Part shown: positions 42,584-50,853 of the stretch, piece by piece | Layout of the letters: each line of letters opens with the position of its first letter | Numbering within the stretch: the first letter of the stretch is position 1 | Assembly: GCF_000298315.2 (NCBI RefSeq) | Contig: NZ_AEYE02000025.1 | Location: 90,938-154,937 of the forward strand | Source: Rhizobium grahamii CCGE 502 | GTDB taxonomy: Bacteria > Pseudomonadota > Alphaproteobacteria > Rhizobiales > Rhizobiaceae | Reading direction: 5' to 3' | Length of the DNA: 64,000 nucleotides | Program-made: the position numbers and the translations under genes | Notes under the pieces: model-generated | The model's database searches: none | Told to the model about the DNA's origin: nothing | Seen by the model: only the letters and a program-made list of their open reading frames with translations

Positions 42584-44422
42584 ATGGCGGAGCACCTGAT
42601 CGAGTTCCGCAACATCAAGAAGAGGTACGGCAGCGTCGACGCTCTCGGCGGCGTCGATCTTTATGTCGACAAGGCCGAAGTCCTCGGCCTCATTGGCGAC
42701 AATGGCGCCGGCAAGTCCACGCTGATCAAGATCCTCGCGGGTGTCGTAAAGCCGACGAGCGGCGAGATCAGCGTGCGCGGAAGCCCAGTTTACGGATGGA
42801 ATGCGGCGCGGTCGCGCGAGGTGGGTATCGAAACGGTGTTTCAGGACCAGGCCCTCGCGCTCCAGCAATCGATCATCGACAACGTCTTCATGGGCCGCGA
42901 ACTTGTTGGAATGTTCGGGTGGCTCAAGGCGAAGCGGCAGTTCGCCGAGGCGGATCGGCTCATGCGGGAGATCGGCTTCACCTCGAAAGCCTTTACACCG
43001 CACTCTATTGTCGGGCAGCTCTCCGGCGGCGAGCGCCAAGGCGTCGCCATCGCACGCGCCATGTACAAGCAGGTGGATCTCATCGTTCTCGACGAGCCGA
43101 CCACGGCCCTCTCGCTGACCGAGACTGCGAAAGTCTTCCACTACGTACGGCAGGTGCGAGCAAGCGGCCACTCGATCATCTTCATCGACCACAGCATCCA
43201 CCACGTCTTCGACATCGCCGACCGCTTCGCCGTGCTCGATCGCGGCAAGATCGTGCTCGAGACGGACCGTTCCGAGGTGAAGTCGGTCCAAGAACTGATT
43301 GGCTTCATGGAACACGTCGCGCACCCTGCAACCGACGTTCAATTGCCCCGCCGCGGGTCCAGGTGGGCCAGCGCCCTGACGGATCAGGCGGACAAGAGCC
43401 CACCGAGGAGCCCGACGGGGGAAGACTCCGAAGTCGAGAAGGGGTGGCGTCAGTTCTCCGGACAGTGGCTCCGCCGCTTCGTTTTTGAGCATCGGGCAGC
43501 GCTCGGCACTCTCGCGGTGTTTCTGGTGATGATGTCGATCTTCGTTGCCGCCAATCCCGCCGTTTTCACGACCTGGTCGATCTACAGCTCGGTTCTCACC
43601 ACATTGCCAGTGGCGCTTTTCGTCGTGGTGCCTCTCGTTTTCGTTGTAGCAGGCGGCGAGATCGACCTCTCCTTCCCGGCGGTGATGGGATTCGCGTCGT
43701 GGGCATTTGCGCTGTTGGTGCAGGCCGGCTTCGACCCCTTGATAGCGATGGTGGCCGCCATCCTGACAGGGCTGGTTCTCGGGTTCTGCATCGGGATGCT
43801 GGTCGTCTACGCCGGCCTTTCCTCGCTCATCGCTACGCTCGGCATGAACTTTCTTCTGCGCGGGCTCATTCAGATAGTGAACGAAGGCAGATCGATAGCC
43901 CTTGTCACACTTGGCAATAGCCTGTCCTACAAGTTGTTCTCTAGTGTGATCCTCGATGTACCGGTCCAGATCCTTTGGGCGGTCGGCTTTGTGATCTTCG
44001 CGACCCTCCTCTACAACCGGCACCGCTTCGGAGCTCACGTCAAGGCCGTCGGCGACAACCCAGACAGTGCCAGGCAGATGGGGATCAACGTGAAACGCGT
44101 GCGCGTCAGGCTCTTCGTGTTCATGGGGGTCGGCGCCGCGATCGGCGGAACTTTCTCCACCATGATCAACTTGACGTGGTGGCCTACCGCCGGCGACGGC
44201 TATCTCCTGCCTGTGCTCACCTCCGTCTTCGTCGGTGGCACGCCTGCGTGGGGCGGTGTCGGAACCGTGATGGGCGGTGCAATCGGCGCGCTCACCGTCG
44301 CATCTATCCAGACCGGCGTCGTGGCTGCAGGTCTTAGCGGCTTCTACGTGCAATTCTTCTACGGCCTGATCATCATTCTCTCGCTTCTCGGGCATCGCTG
44401 GAACCAGATACGCTACCGGTAG
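42584..44422 (+). CDS. Fused ABC ATPase and permease of the CUT2 sugar transporter
   Basis: 612 residues in one uninterrupted frame joining two usually separate subunits. Residues about 1-245 are a single RbsA/FrcA-like nucleotide-binding domain: Walker A GDNGAGKS, signature LSGGERQGVAIARA, Walker B LIVLDEPT, and the His switch in IIFIDHS. A charged linker (about 250-295) leads to an RbsC-like permease (about 300-612) with some nine or more membrane segments, including GGEIDLSFPAVMGFASWAF and SSLIATLGMNFLLRGL. The start has GAAAGGAG nearby. Fusion predicts fixed 1:1 stoichiometry; a homodimer would supply two ATPases and two permeases. It works with the binding protein at 41516. Confidence 0.92.
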   Translation: MAEHLIEFRNIKKRYGSVDALGGVDLYVDKAEVLGLIGDNGAGKSTLIKILAGVVKPTSGEISVRGSPVYGWNAARSREVGIETVFQDQALALQQSIIDNVFMGRELVGMFGWLKAKRQFAEADRLMREIGFTSKAFTPHSIVGQLSGGERQGVAIARAMYKQVDLIVLDEPTTALSLTETAKVFHYVRQVRASGHSIIFIDHSIHHVFDIADRFAVLDRGKIVLETDRSEVKSVQELIGFMEHVAHPATDVQLPRRGSRWASALTDQADKSPPRSPTGEDSEVEKGWRQFSGQWLRRFVFEHRAALGTLAVFLVMMSIFVAANPAVFTTWSIYSSVLTTLPVALFVVVPLVFVVAGGEIDLSFPAVMGFASWAFALLVQAGFDPLIAMVAAILTGLVLGFCIGMLVVYAGLSSLIATLGMNFLLRGLIQIVNEGRSIALVTLGNSLSYKLFSSVILDVPVQILWAVGFVIFATLLYNRHRFGAHVKAVGDNPDSARQMGINVKRVRVRLFVFMGVGAAIGGTFSTMINLTWWPTAGDGYLLPVLTSVFVGGTPAWGGVGTVMGGAIGALTVASIQTGVVAAGLSGFYVQFFYGLIIILSLLGHRWNQIRYR

Positions 44423-44484
44423 CTCGAGCGCTGATATTGCGAGGGCCTCGGCGTTCTCTGATACGATGAACTTCCGCCTTGCGA

Positions 44485-44527
44485 TGCACCAGCGGGTGCA
44501 GTGGATGGGGATGCACTCATTGGTGCA
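44485..44527 (+). promoter_or_regulatory. Tandem palindromic operator candidates upstream of truncated TetR
   Basis: TGCACC-AGCG-GGTGCA (44485-44500) is a perfect 6-4-6 palindrome, and TGCACT-CATT-GGTGCA (44512-44527) repeats it with one mismatch. Their starts are 27 bases apart, between the transporter stop and the truncated TetR start at 44539. The arrangement is typical of TetR autoregulation. Confidence 0.65.
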
Positions 44528-44538
44528 GAGGGAGTACT

Positions 44539-44751
44539 ATGCACTCTGGCAGTAGTCCAACCGAAGTCGGCCCGAAAGGTCGGCCTGGATGGTCGCGGGA
44601 GGCCATTATCGAGGCCGCCAGGCGTTTGTTCCTGCAGCGCGGCTTCGGCTTCGTCAGCATGGATGACCTCGGAAAGACTGCCGGCGTCGCACGGCGGATG
44701 CTCTCTACCTGCGTGAAAATAATGTACCTTCGTCAAGTTCATCTACTGTAG
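44539..44751 (+). pseudogene. Truncated TetR-family regulator (DNA-binding domain only)
   Basis: 70 codons give a TetR N-terminus: GWSREAIIEAARRLFLQRGF, then VSMDDLGKTAGVARRMLS, with the recognition helix where GVARxTLYxxF is expected. It then breaks into TCVKIMYLRQVHLL and a stop. The ligand-binding domain is missing, so it cannot act as a normal repressor, although a free DNA-binding domain might still compete for sites. GGAG lies four bases before the ATG. Tandem operators just upstream suggest the original gene controlled itself and perhaps the transporter. Confidence 0.75.
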
Positions 44752-45124
44752 CCGTGTCCATGGTTTCGCCCGTCAAGCAATGATCGTCGGCCCGTCGCCG
44801 AAACCGATGCCCGTCGAGATCGCCGGCAAAACGACCTCGAACCGCGTCACATTGGGGCGCCGCGTCCGGCGAGTGCCGCCACCGCCCAATCCTTCGTTAC
44901 GTGCAAAGGGTCCGGGAAAATACCGGCAAGCCCGTCGTGAAACGAGACCGTTATTTGCGGACAGATGCGAACGAAGTCGGCAAGGTATCCGGTTCATTGG
45001 CAATGCGTCCGCGGTTCTCGGAACGTTCGACCTGTAGGGAGCCTTTCCGGCTTGGCAGTTCCACCAGCAGTTTGGCGCTATGAATTGGACGGTCGGTATG
45101 CCGTGCCGACAACGGCATTGCCCC
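44752..45124. other. Gap, possibly decayed gene on the minus strand
   Basis: No complete gene. On the minus strand, one frame reads ICPQITVSFHDGLAGIFPDP and DWAVAALAGRGAP, and another just downstream reads VVLPAISTGIGFGDGPTII. They look like successive frames of one decayed gene ending near 44776, but no family is recognised. Confidence 0.35.
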
Positions 45125-45802
45125 TCACGAAACCACGCCGGTGACTGCGGATGTTCGCTGGGCAAAGGCGTCGGCGTTGAGTGCCGCCTCGTTTGTCCGG
45201 TTTGCCGCGTCGCCCGGCGGGCATCCCATCGCGCGCAAGACCGCGCGCACAATGTCCGGGATGGCCGTCGCATCGATCCGGCTAGTGCTGAAAAGCGATG
45301 AAGCCTGCTCGACAAGCGCGACGACGATGCGGACGGCGAGATCGACGGATCCGACCGCCAGCAGGCCGGCCGCCTGGGCGTCGGCTAGGTCCCCTCGCAG
45401 CCGAGCCTGCACCGCCTTGGCAACGTCCGGCAGCATGACGGCCGCGCGGGCGGCGAGACGGGCTTGCGCTGGCGCTGCGGCCAGGTCGCGAAGCAGTATG
45501 GTGACGGCGGTTGCCATGCGGGTCAGCGGGTTTACGACCGCCAGGCGGGCCGGCTCCAGACGTTCGCTCAACTCCGCGATCAGCGTCTCGCCCAGCTCCG
45601 CCTCCAGCGCCGGAAGGTCCCGAAAATGCAGATAAAAGGTTCCTTTCGCCACCCCTGCGGCCTGGGTCACGGCATCCACCGTCGCCGAGACTGGCTCCGG
45701 GGCGGCATAGCAGGCCCGCGCGGCTTCAAGGATCGCCGCGCGCGTGCGGGCGCGCTTCGCCTCGCCGATCGCCGCCCGACGCTCAAGATTGACTCGTGCC
45801 AT
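45125..45802 (-). CDS. TetR/AcrR-family transcriptional regulator
   Basis: 225 residues from the ATG at 45802, with AAGGAG closely upstream; an ATG at 45925 would add 41 unlikely residues. The N-terminal helix-turn-helix is ARTRAAILEAARACYA, VSATVDAVTQAAGVAKGTFYLHFRDLPALEAEL, the standard TetR pattern. The C-terminal region is Ala-rich and helical, forming an unknown ligand pocket. It is divergent from the molybdoenzyme gene at 46132, with repeated TTCAAATTGA sites between, and is the best candidate regulator of the catabolic island. Ligand not predictable. Confidence 0.9.
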   Translation of the reverse strand: MARVNLERRAAIGEAKRARTRAAILEAARACYAAPEPVSATVDAVTQAAGVAKGTFYLHFRDLPALEAELGETLIAELSERLEPARLAVVNPLTRMATAVTILLRDLAAAPAQARLAARAAVMLPDVAKAVQARLRGDLADAQAAGLLAVGSVDLAVRIVVALVEQASSLFSTSRIDATAIPDIVRAVLRAMGCPPGDAANRTNEAALNADAFAQRTSAVTGVVS

Positions 45803-45967
45803 TTCCGCTCCTTGCCAGCGCACCAGACCCGCCCTCCCCGAAGACGGCCCCGGCTGAATTTCCACTATGCTCCGGGCGACGCCGGAATCTCCCGACGATC
45901 CTAGTGGCGCCGCCCGCGTCGTCAATGCCTGCCGATACGGGCGGCCACGTCGTTAGATCAACAGATC

Positions 45968-46020
45968 TATAATTTTCAAATTGACCTTATAGTCATTCTG
46001 ACATAGAAGTTCAAATTGAA
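45968..46020 (+). promoter_or_regulatory. AT-rich promoter region with paired TTCAAATTGA sites
   Basis: TTCAAATTGA occurs at 45975-45984 and 46010-46019; with the next base the second copy is the palindrome TTCAA-A-TTGAA. They lie 35 bases apart in an AT-rich segment of an otherwise GC-rich gap between the TetR gene and the molybdoenzyme gene. TATAAT (45968-45973) and TTGACC (45981-45986) are possible promoter elements. I infer binding by the divergent TetR protein. Confidence 0.5.
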
Positions 46021-46131
46021 AGATGGGATCGGAGGAGCACCATCGACGAAGCGGCGGCCATCGCGATTAGCGATCGGCCTCTTCCTTCTTCGCCTCCAGA
46101 TCAAACGTTACGACTCGAGGACCGGCACGAT

Positions 46132-49100
46132 ATGTCAGCCATAAGATCTACGATGAACCGGCAGCTCCTCAGGGCCATCCTTGTCGCCCTGCCGAAGGTG
46201 ATGAACCTCACGGCCTCCCGTAATCCCGCGTTTCGGGAACGGTTGAAGCAGCGCGACATCGTCGCATGGATAGGGCTGCAGGACGGCACCATTGGCCGCA
46301 TCTTGGAAATCCGGAACGGCAGGTTCCGCTCCCGGTCGTCTGCGGCTGACGAGGCCGAGGTGGCCATGTCCTTCAAGGACGTGGCGACCGCCTTGAAACT
46401 CCTGCTGCCCAATCGCGACCAGGGCGAGATCATCCACGCGGCCAAGAACTTCAAGGTTGTGACCACCGGGCCGGACGAGTTGGTCGTCTGGTTCACGCAG
46501 ACCCTCAACATGAGCGAGACCGCCGGTCTGTCCATGGGAATGCCAATGTCCGACGGCAGCCTAAGGTACACCACCTGCACCAATGGCGGCCCCCTGTTCG
46601 TCTACGTCAAGGATGGCCGCATTCTACGGGTCACCCCCCTCGAATTCGACGCGACCGATCCATCAACCTGGATGATCGAGGCGCGCGGCCGCAAGTTCAG
46701 TCCGCCCCGTCGGGCGCTGGTGGCGCCCCACGCACTGACAATGAAATCCCTGGTCTATTCGGACAAGCGAATCCTTCATCCCATGAAGCGAGTGGATTTC
46801 GATCCCGATGGCGAACGCAATCCCCAAAACCGTGGCAAATCCGGCTACGTGCGGATCACCTGGGACGAAGCGCTGGACATCGTCGCCAAGGAGATAAACC
46901 GGCAGAAGCGCGTCCATGGGCCGGGTGCCATCACCTTCCCCATGTCGTCCCACCACCAGTGGGGCAACGTCGGCTACTATCTCAGCTCGCTGATGCGGTT
47001 CGCCAATCTGATTGGGTTCACGCGGGTCGCCGCCAATCCGGACAGTTGGGAGGGCTGGTACTGGGGCGCCATGCACCATTTCGGCAATTCGATGCGTGTC
47101 GGCGTGCCGGCGGGCTATGGCGGCATCGAGGATTGCCTCAAGGAAGCCGAGATGATCGTCTTCTGGTCCAGCGATCCCGAAAGCACCAACGGGGCTTACG
47201 CAGGATTCGAGGGCACGACGCGTCGCCTTTGGGCGAAGGAACTGGGCATCGAATTCGTTCATATCGATCCGCATTGCAATCCGACAGCCCAGTTGTTTGG
47301 CGGACGCTGGTTTTCCGTCCGGCCGCAGACCGACGCGGCCCTCGCCCAGGCGATCATGTATGTCTGGGCCACGGAAGGCCTCTATGACAGGGACTATGTC
47401 GCCACCCGCACCACCGGCTTCGACGAATGGAAGGCCTACCTGCTCGGCGAGACCGACGGCGTCCCCAAGACACCTGAATGGCAGGAGTCCGAGACCGGCA
47501 TCCCTGCCAAGGATGTGCGCGCCCTGGCCCGCAAATGGGGCGGCAGGAAGGTCTACCTAGCCGTCGGCATGACCGGCACCGGCTTCGGCGGCGCAGGCCG
47601 CGGCGCGACGGGTGCGCAATGGGCTCGGTGCATGATCATGATGATGGCGATGCAGGGCTGGGGCAAGCCTGGCATAAATTTCGGCAACCTCGAGATCGGC
47701 ATCCCGCACGACCTGCATTTCTATTTCCCAGGCTATGCGGATGGGGGGATATCCGGCGACCTCGCCTTTACCGGCAATGCCGTGAACAACTATCAGCGCA
47801 TGCCGCACATCCTGACGATGAACCCCGTCAAGCAGATGGTGCCCCGCCAGCAAATGCCTGACGCAATCATCGAGGGCAAGGCCACCGGCTACCTGTGGGA
47901 CGGCATGGCTCAGGAGGCGCAGTTCGCGCCGTTCACCTATCCGATGCCAGGCTACTCGCCGATCCACATGATCTACCGCTACGGCGGATCGTCGCTCAGC
48001 ACGGTGACGCGGTCCGGGCGCTGGGTGGACGCCTACCGGCACGAGAGCATCGAGTTCGTGGTGAACCAGTCCATCTGGATGGAGGGCGAGGCCCAGTTCG
48101 CCGACGTCATCCTCCCGGCCTGTACGTCGCTTGAGCGCTGGGACATCGGAGAATGGGCGAACTCCGGAGGCTACGCTCATCACGGCGTCAACGTCGTCAA
48201 CCATCGCGTCGTCACCCTCCAGCACAAATGCATAGAGCCACTGGGCGAGTCGAAGTCCGACTACGAGATTTTTACCGCAATACTGACCCGGCTGGGCCTC
48301 GGCGCCGTCTTCACCGAGGGCTGCAGCGAGCTCGACTGGGTCAAGCGCGTCTTCGATTCGTCGGATCTGCCCGATCACGTCTCCTGGAAGAAGTTCTGTC
48401 GCAAGGGCTACTACGTCGTGCCGCCGGAAAAGCCGGAGCTGCGCCAGCCCGTCGATATGCGCTGGTTCGCCGAGGGTCGGCGCAAGGACCTGCCCGAACC
48501 TGCGCCGATGCCGTCCCAGTATGCCGAGCAGTTCGGCATGGGCCTGCAAACGCCGAGCGGCAAACTGGAATTCGTGCCCGAGATATTCAAGCGGCACACG
48601 ACGGACAATCCGGACCGGCCGGCGGTCAACCGTTACATTCCGTCCTGGGAAGGACGCAGCGCCGAGCTTTCGGAACGCTATCCACTGCAGATGATCGCGA
48701 CGCACAGCCGCTACAGCTTCCACACCAGCATGGACGGCAAGAACAGCGCGGTCAACCAGGTGGACGACCATCGCGCCCTGATAGCTGGCCATCGCTTCTG
48801 GCTGCTACGCGTCAACACGGCCGACGCCGCGGCCCGGGGCATCCGCCATCACGACCTTGTAAAAATCTTCAACGTTCGGGGCGCCGTCATCTGTGCCGCC
48901 GACATTTCTCCCCTGGTCACCCCAGGCGTCGTCAAATCCTACGAGGCGAGCGCGGAATTTCAGCTCATCGACGTTGAAGGGGAGACCGTCGAGATCGGGG
49001 GCTGCCTGAACACCCTGACGCCGGACAGATCGCAGACCCGCGGGACCAGCAGCATGGCCCCCAACTCGTGCCTCGTGCAGATCGAGAAGTGGCGGAACGC

Positions 49101-49146
49101 CGAGGCCTTCAAGATGGCGCGTGCGGCCCAGGAGGAAGTCTTGTGA
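46132..49146 (+). CDS. Molybdopterin oxidoreductase, transhydroxylase-like large subunit with SCP2-like N-domain
   Basis: 1004 residues. Residues about 1-145 form an SCP2-like sterol/lipid-carrier fold (DGTIGRILEIRNGRFRSRSS, EVAMSFKDVATALKLLLP, AAKNFKVVTTGPDELVVWF). A bis-MGD molybdoenzyme of the DMSO-reductase family follows (YTTCTNGGPLFVYVKDGRI to the SSMAPNSC end). No [4Fe-4S] motif precedes the catalytic domain. SHHQWGNVGYY (His274, His275, Tyr282-283) and NPDSWEGWYWG (Asp304-Ser305-Trp306) match, from memory, the Mo-ligand Ser and active-site His, Tyr, Asp and Trp of Pelobacter pyrogallol-phloroglucinol transhydroxylase, with the same residue spacing between His and Ser. No Tat signal, so probably cytoplasmic. 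It overlaps the small-subunit gene by four bases. The reaction in vivo is inferred: hydroxyl transfer or hydroxylation on an aromatic ring. Confidence 0.85.
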   Translation: MSAIRSTMNRQLLRAILVALPKVMNLTASRNPAFRERLKQRDIVAWIGLQDGTIGRILEIRNGRFRSRSSAADEAEVAMSFKDVATALKLLLPNRDQGEIIHAAKNFKVVTTGPDELVVWFTQTLNMSETAGLSMGMPMSDGSLRYTTCTNGGPLFVYVKDGRILRVTPLEFDATDPSTWMIEARGRKFSPPRRALVAPHALTMKSLVYSDKRILHPMKRVDFDPDGERNPQNRGKSGYVRITWDEALDIVAKEINRQKRVHGPGAITFPMSSHHQWGNVGYYLSSLMRFANLIGFTRVAANPDSWEGWYWGAMHHFGNSMRVGVPAGYGGIEDCLKEAEMIVFWSSDPESTNGAYAGFEGTTRRLWAKELGIEFVHIDPHCNPTAQLFGGRWFSVRPQTDAALAQAIMYVWATEGLYDRDYVATRTTGFDEWKAYLLGETDGVPKTPEWQESETGIPAKDVRALARKWGGRKVYLAVGMTGTGFGGAGRGATGAQWARCMIMMMAMQGWGKPGINFGNLEIGIPHDLHFYFPGYADGGISGDLAFTGNAVNNYQRMPHILTMNPVKQMVPRQQMPDAIIEGKATGYLWDGMAQEAQFAPFTYPMPGYSPIHMIYRYGGSSLSTVTRSGRWVDAYRHESIEFVVNQSIWMEGEAQFADVILPACTSLERWDIGEWANSGGYAHHGVNVVNHRVVTLQHKCIEPLGESKSDYEIFTAILTRLGLGAVFTEGCSELDWVKRVFDSSDLPDHVSWKKFCRKGYYVVPPEKPELRQPVDMRWFAEGRRKDLPEPAPMPSQYAEQFGMGLQTPSGKLEFVPEIFKRHTTDNPDRPAVNRYIPSWEGRSAELSERYPLQMIATHSRYSFHTSMDGKNSAVNQVDDHRALIAGHRFWLLRVNTADAAARGIRHHDLVKIFNVRGAVICAADISPLVTPGVVKSYEASAEFQLIDVEGETVEIGGCLNTLTPDRSQTRGTSSMAPNSCLVQIEKWRNAEAFKMARAAQEEVL

Positions 49147-50018
49147 GCAAGTGGAATCTTATCATCAACGTCGGCCGCTGCGAGAACTGCTACAACTGCG
49201 TTATCGCCAACCGGGATGAACACGTCGGCAACGACTTCCCGGGCTACGCGGCGCCGGCCGCCGCCGTCGGCGCGAGCCCCATCCGCATCCTGCGCCGTGC
49301 GCAGGGGAGTGCGCCCATGGTGGAGACCACCTACCTGCCAGTGATGTGCAATCACTGCGACGACGCGCCCTGCATTCGCCGCGCCGGCGACGCCATCCGC
49401 AAGCGCGATGACGGCATCGTCATCATCGATCCGGTGAAGTCGCGCGGCCGAAAGGACATCGTCAGTTCCTGCCCGTATGGCGCGATCGTCTGGAATGAAG
49501 AGCAACAGGTGCCTCAGACATGGTTGTTCGACGCCCACCTTCTGGATCAGGGGTGGGACAAGCCCCGCTGTCAGCAGTCCTGCCCGACGGACGTCTTCGA
49601 AGCGGTGAAGCTGGATGACGCCGCGATGAAGAAAATGGCGGAAGCGGAAGGACTCAAGGTGCTCAAGCCCAACCTCGGGACCAAACCCCGCGTCTGGTAC
49701 CGGGGACTGGAACGGTGGGAGACTTGCTTCATCGGCGGAAGCGTCAGCGCCGACTTCGGCGGCACCATAGAATGCGTCGAGGCGGCGGATGTGACCTTGT
49801 CCCAGGGCGGCACGATCCTCGCGAAGACGGCCACCGATGGTTTCGGCGACTTTCGCTTCAACAAGCTGGCCGGGGATGGCGCCACCTTTCGCATCGACGT
49901 CACCCACGCCCTTGGCGGCGTCTGGCGCGACTGCGTTCTATCTGAGAGCGTCTACCTCGGCGAGCTGAGGTTGGCTGGTCATTCCCGCACGGATTCTCGT
50001 GGAGGAGATGATGCTTGA
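49143..50018 (+). CDS. Iron-sulfur small subunit of the transhydroxylase-like enzyme
   Basis: 291 residues from a GTG that overlaps the large-subunit stop (GTGA). Ferredoxin-like Cys groups are GRCENCYNC, MCNHCDDAPC, SSCPYGA and RCQQSCP, nine cysteines, enough for at least two [4Fe-4S] clusters. The C-terminal 90 residues (GGSVSADFGGTIECVEAADV, TDGFGDFRFNKLAGDGATFRIDV) form a transthyretin/Cna-B-like beta domain. This layout, ferredoxin plus beta-barrel, matches the transhydroxylase small subunit and differs from DmsB-type proteins. It carries electrons or only shapes the active site, as the transhydroxylation has no net redox change. There is no membrane anchor gene. Confidence 0.87.
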   Translation: MSKWNLIINVGRCENCYNCVIANRDEHVGNDFPGYAAPAAAVGASPIRILRRAQGSAPMVETTYLPVMCNHCDDAPCIRRAGDAIRKRDDGIVIIDPVKSRGRKDIVSSCPYGAIVWNEEQQVPQTWLFDAHLLDQGWDKPRCQQSCPTDVFEAVKLDDAAMKKMAEAEGLKVLKPNLGTKPRVWYRGLERWETCFIGGSVSADFGGTIECVEAADVTLSQGGTILAKTATDGFGDFRFNKLAGDGATFRIDVTHALGGVWRDCVLSESVYLGELRLAGHSRTDSRGGDDA

Positions 50019-50658
50019 GAGCGATCACTACCGCCCTGGCATGACCTCCCGCCGATTAAGACGACAGGAGCCCCGGGAAATAAGCGTAGCCCGCATTCTC
50101 GGAGCAGCGGAGAAATTGTGCGCGATCCACGGATCCGCCAAGACGAACGTATGCGACATCGCGAGCCACCTCGGCATGTCGCCGGCGAATGTCTACAGGT
50201 TCTTTCCGTCCAAGCTGGCATTGTACGATGCGCTGGTTGCGCGCGTGCTAGAGGACACATTTCCGGCCACGCCATCGAGCTCCGACAAGAAGTCTGGCGC
50301 GGCGACGCTTCGCGAGTTCATGTGCGGACTTCATCGGGGTTTTCTCGCCCTCATGCGGGATGAGGAAAAGCTCTTCGAGCTGCTCACGGTCGCCGATGAC
50401 GAACACTGGCCCGCCTTTGAAGCACACGTCACCCGCATGAGAAGCATCGTCGCCGAATTGGTCGACGCGGGTGTCCGGGCACGGGAATTTCGCCAGCAGG
50501 ACAGTCTTCGCGCCGCCGAATGCCTCTGCACGTCGGTTGCCGCACTCTGGGAACCGAAAGCCATCAAGACGTTCCATCTGAGGCGCTCGCTCATTACGCC
50601 CGAAGAGTTGATTTCCTTCAGCGTCGAGGCTCTCCGGAATGGAGCTCTTCCATGCTGA
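50008..50658 (+). CDS. TetR-family transcriptional regulator
   Basis: 216 residues. The DNA-binding domain is ISVARILGAAEKLCAIHGSAKTNVCDIASHLGMSPANVYRFFPSKLALYDALV, the normal TetR helix-turn-helix. The remaining helical domain is a ligand-binding core. It overlaps the small-subunit gene by a few bases; starts at 49999 (GTG), 50008 and 50011 are possible, and GGAGGAG precedes the last two. Second TetR gene of the island, so two signals may control it. It is co-directional with the enzymes, unlike the divergent TetR at 45125. Confidence 0.87.
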   Translation: MMLESDHYRPGMTSRRLRRQEPREISVARILGAAEKLCAIHGSAKTNVCDIASHLGMSPANVYRFFPSKLALYDALVARVLEDTFPATPSSSDKKSGAATLREFMCGLHRGFLALMRDEEKLFELLTVADDEHWPAFEAHVTRMRSIVAELVDAGVRAREFRQQDSLRAAECLCTSVAALWEPKAIKTFHLRRSLITPEELISFSVEALRNGALPC

Positions 50659-50853
50659 CGATGATGACCTGCAGCCGTTTTTCAGCAGTCCGTACAAGCG
50701 TGATCCCTGCTGAAAGGGCGACGCGAGATTACGGATCCGACACTGCGAAGTTGATATCCAGGGCGCTCGAGATCGAGCCGGAGCAGGTCGCACCGCTGAA
50801 TCGGGCTTGCTGCCTGGCGCGCCCGCGCTGACCTTATAGGGAGGAAGATCACC

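Noticed and set aside
41720-44395. 891-residue minus-strand open frame opposite the sugar transporter
   Set aside because: The composition is His/Arg/Asp-rich and without domains; the plus strand encodes a clear binding protein and ABC fusion.
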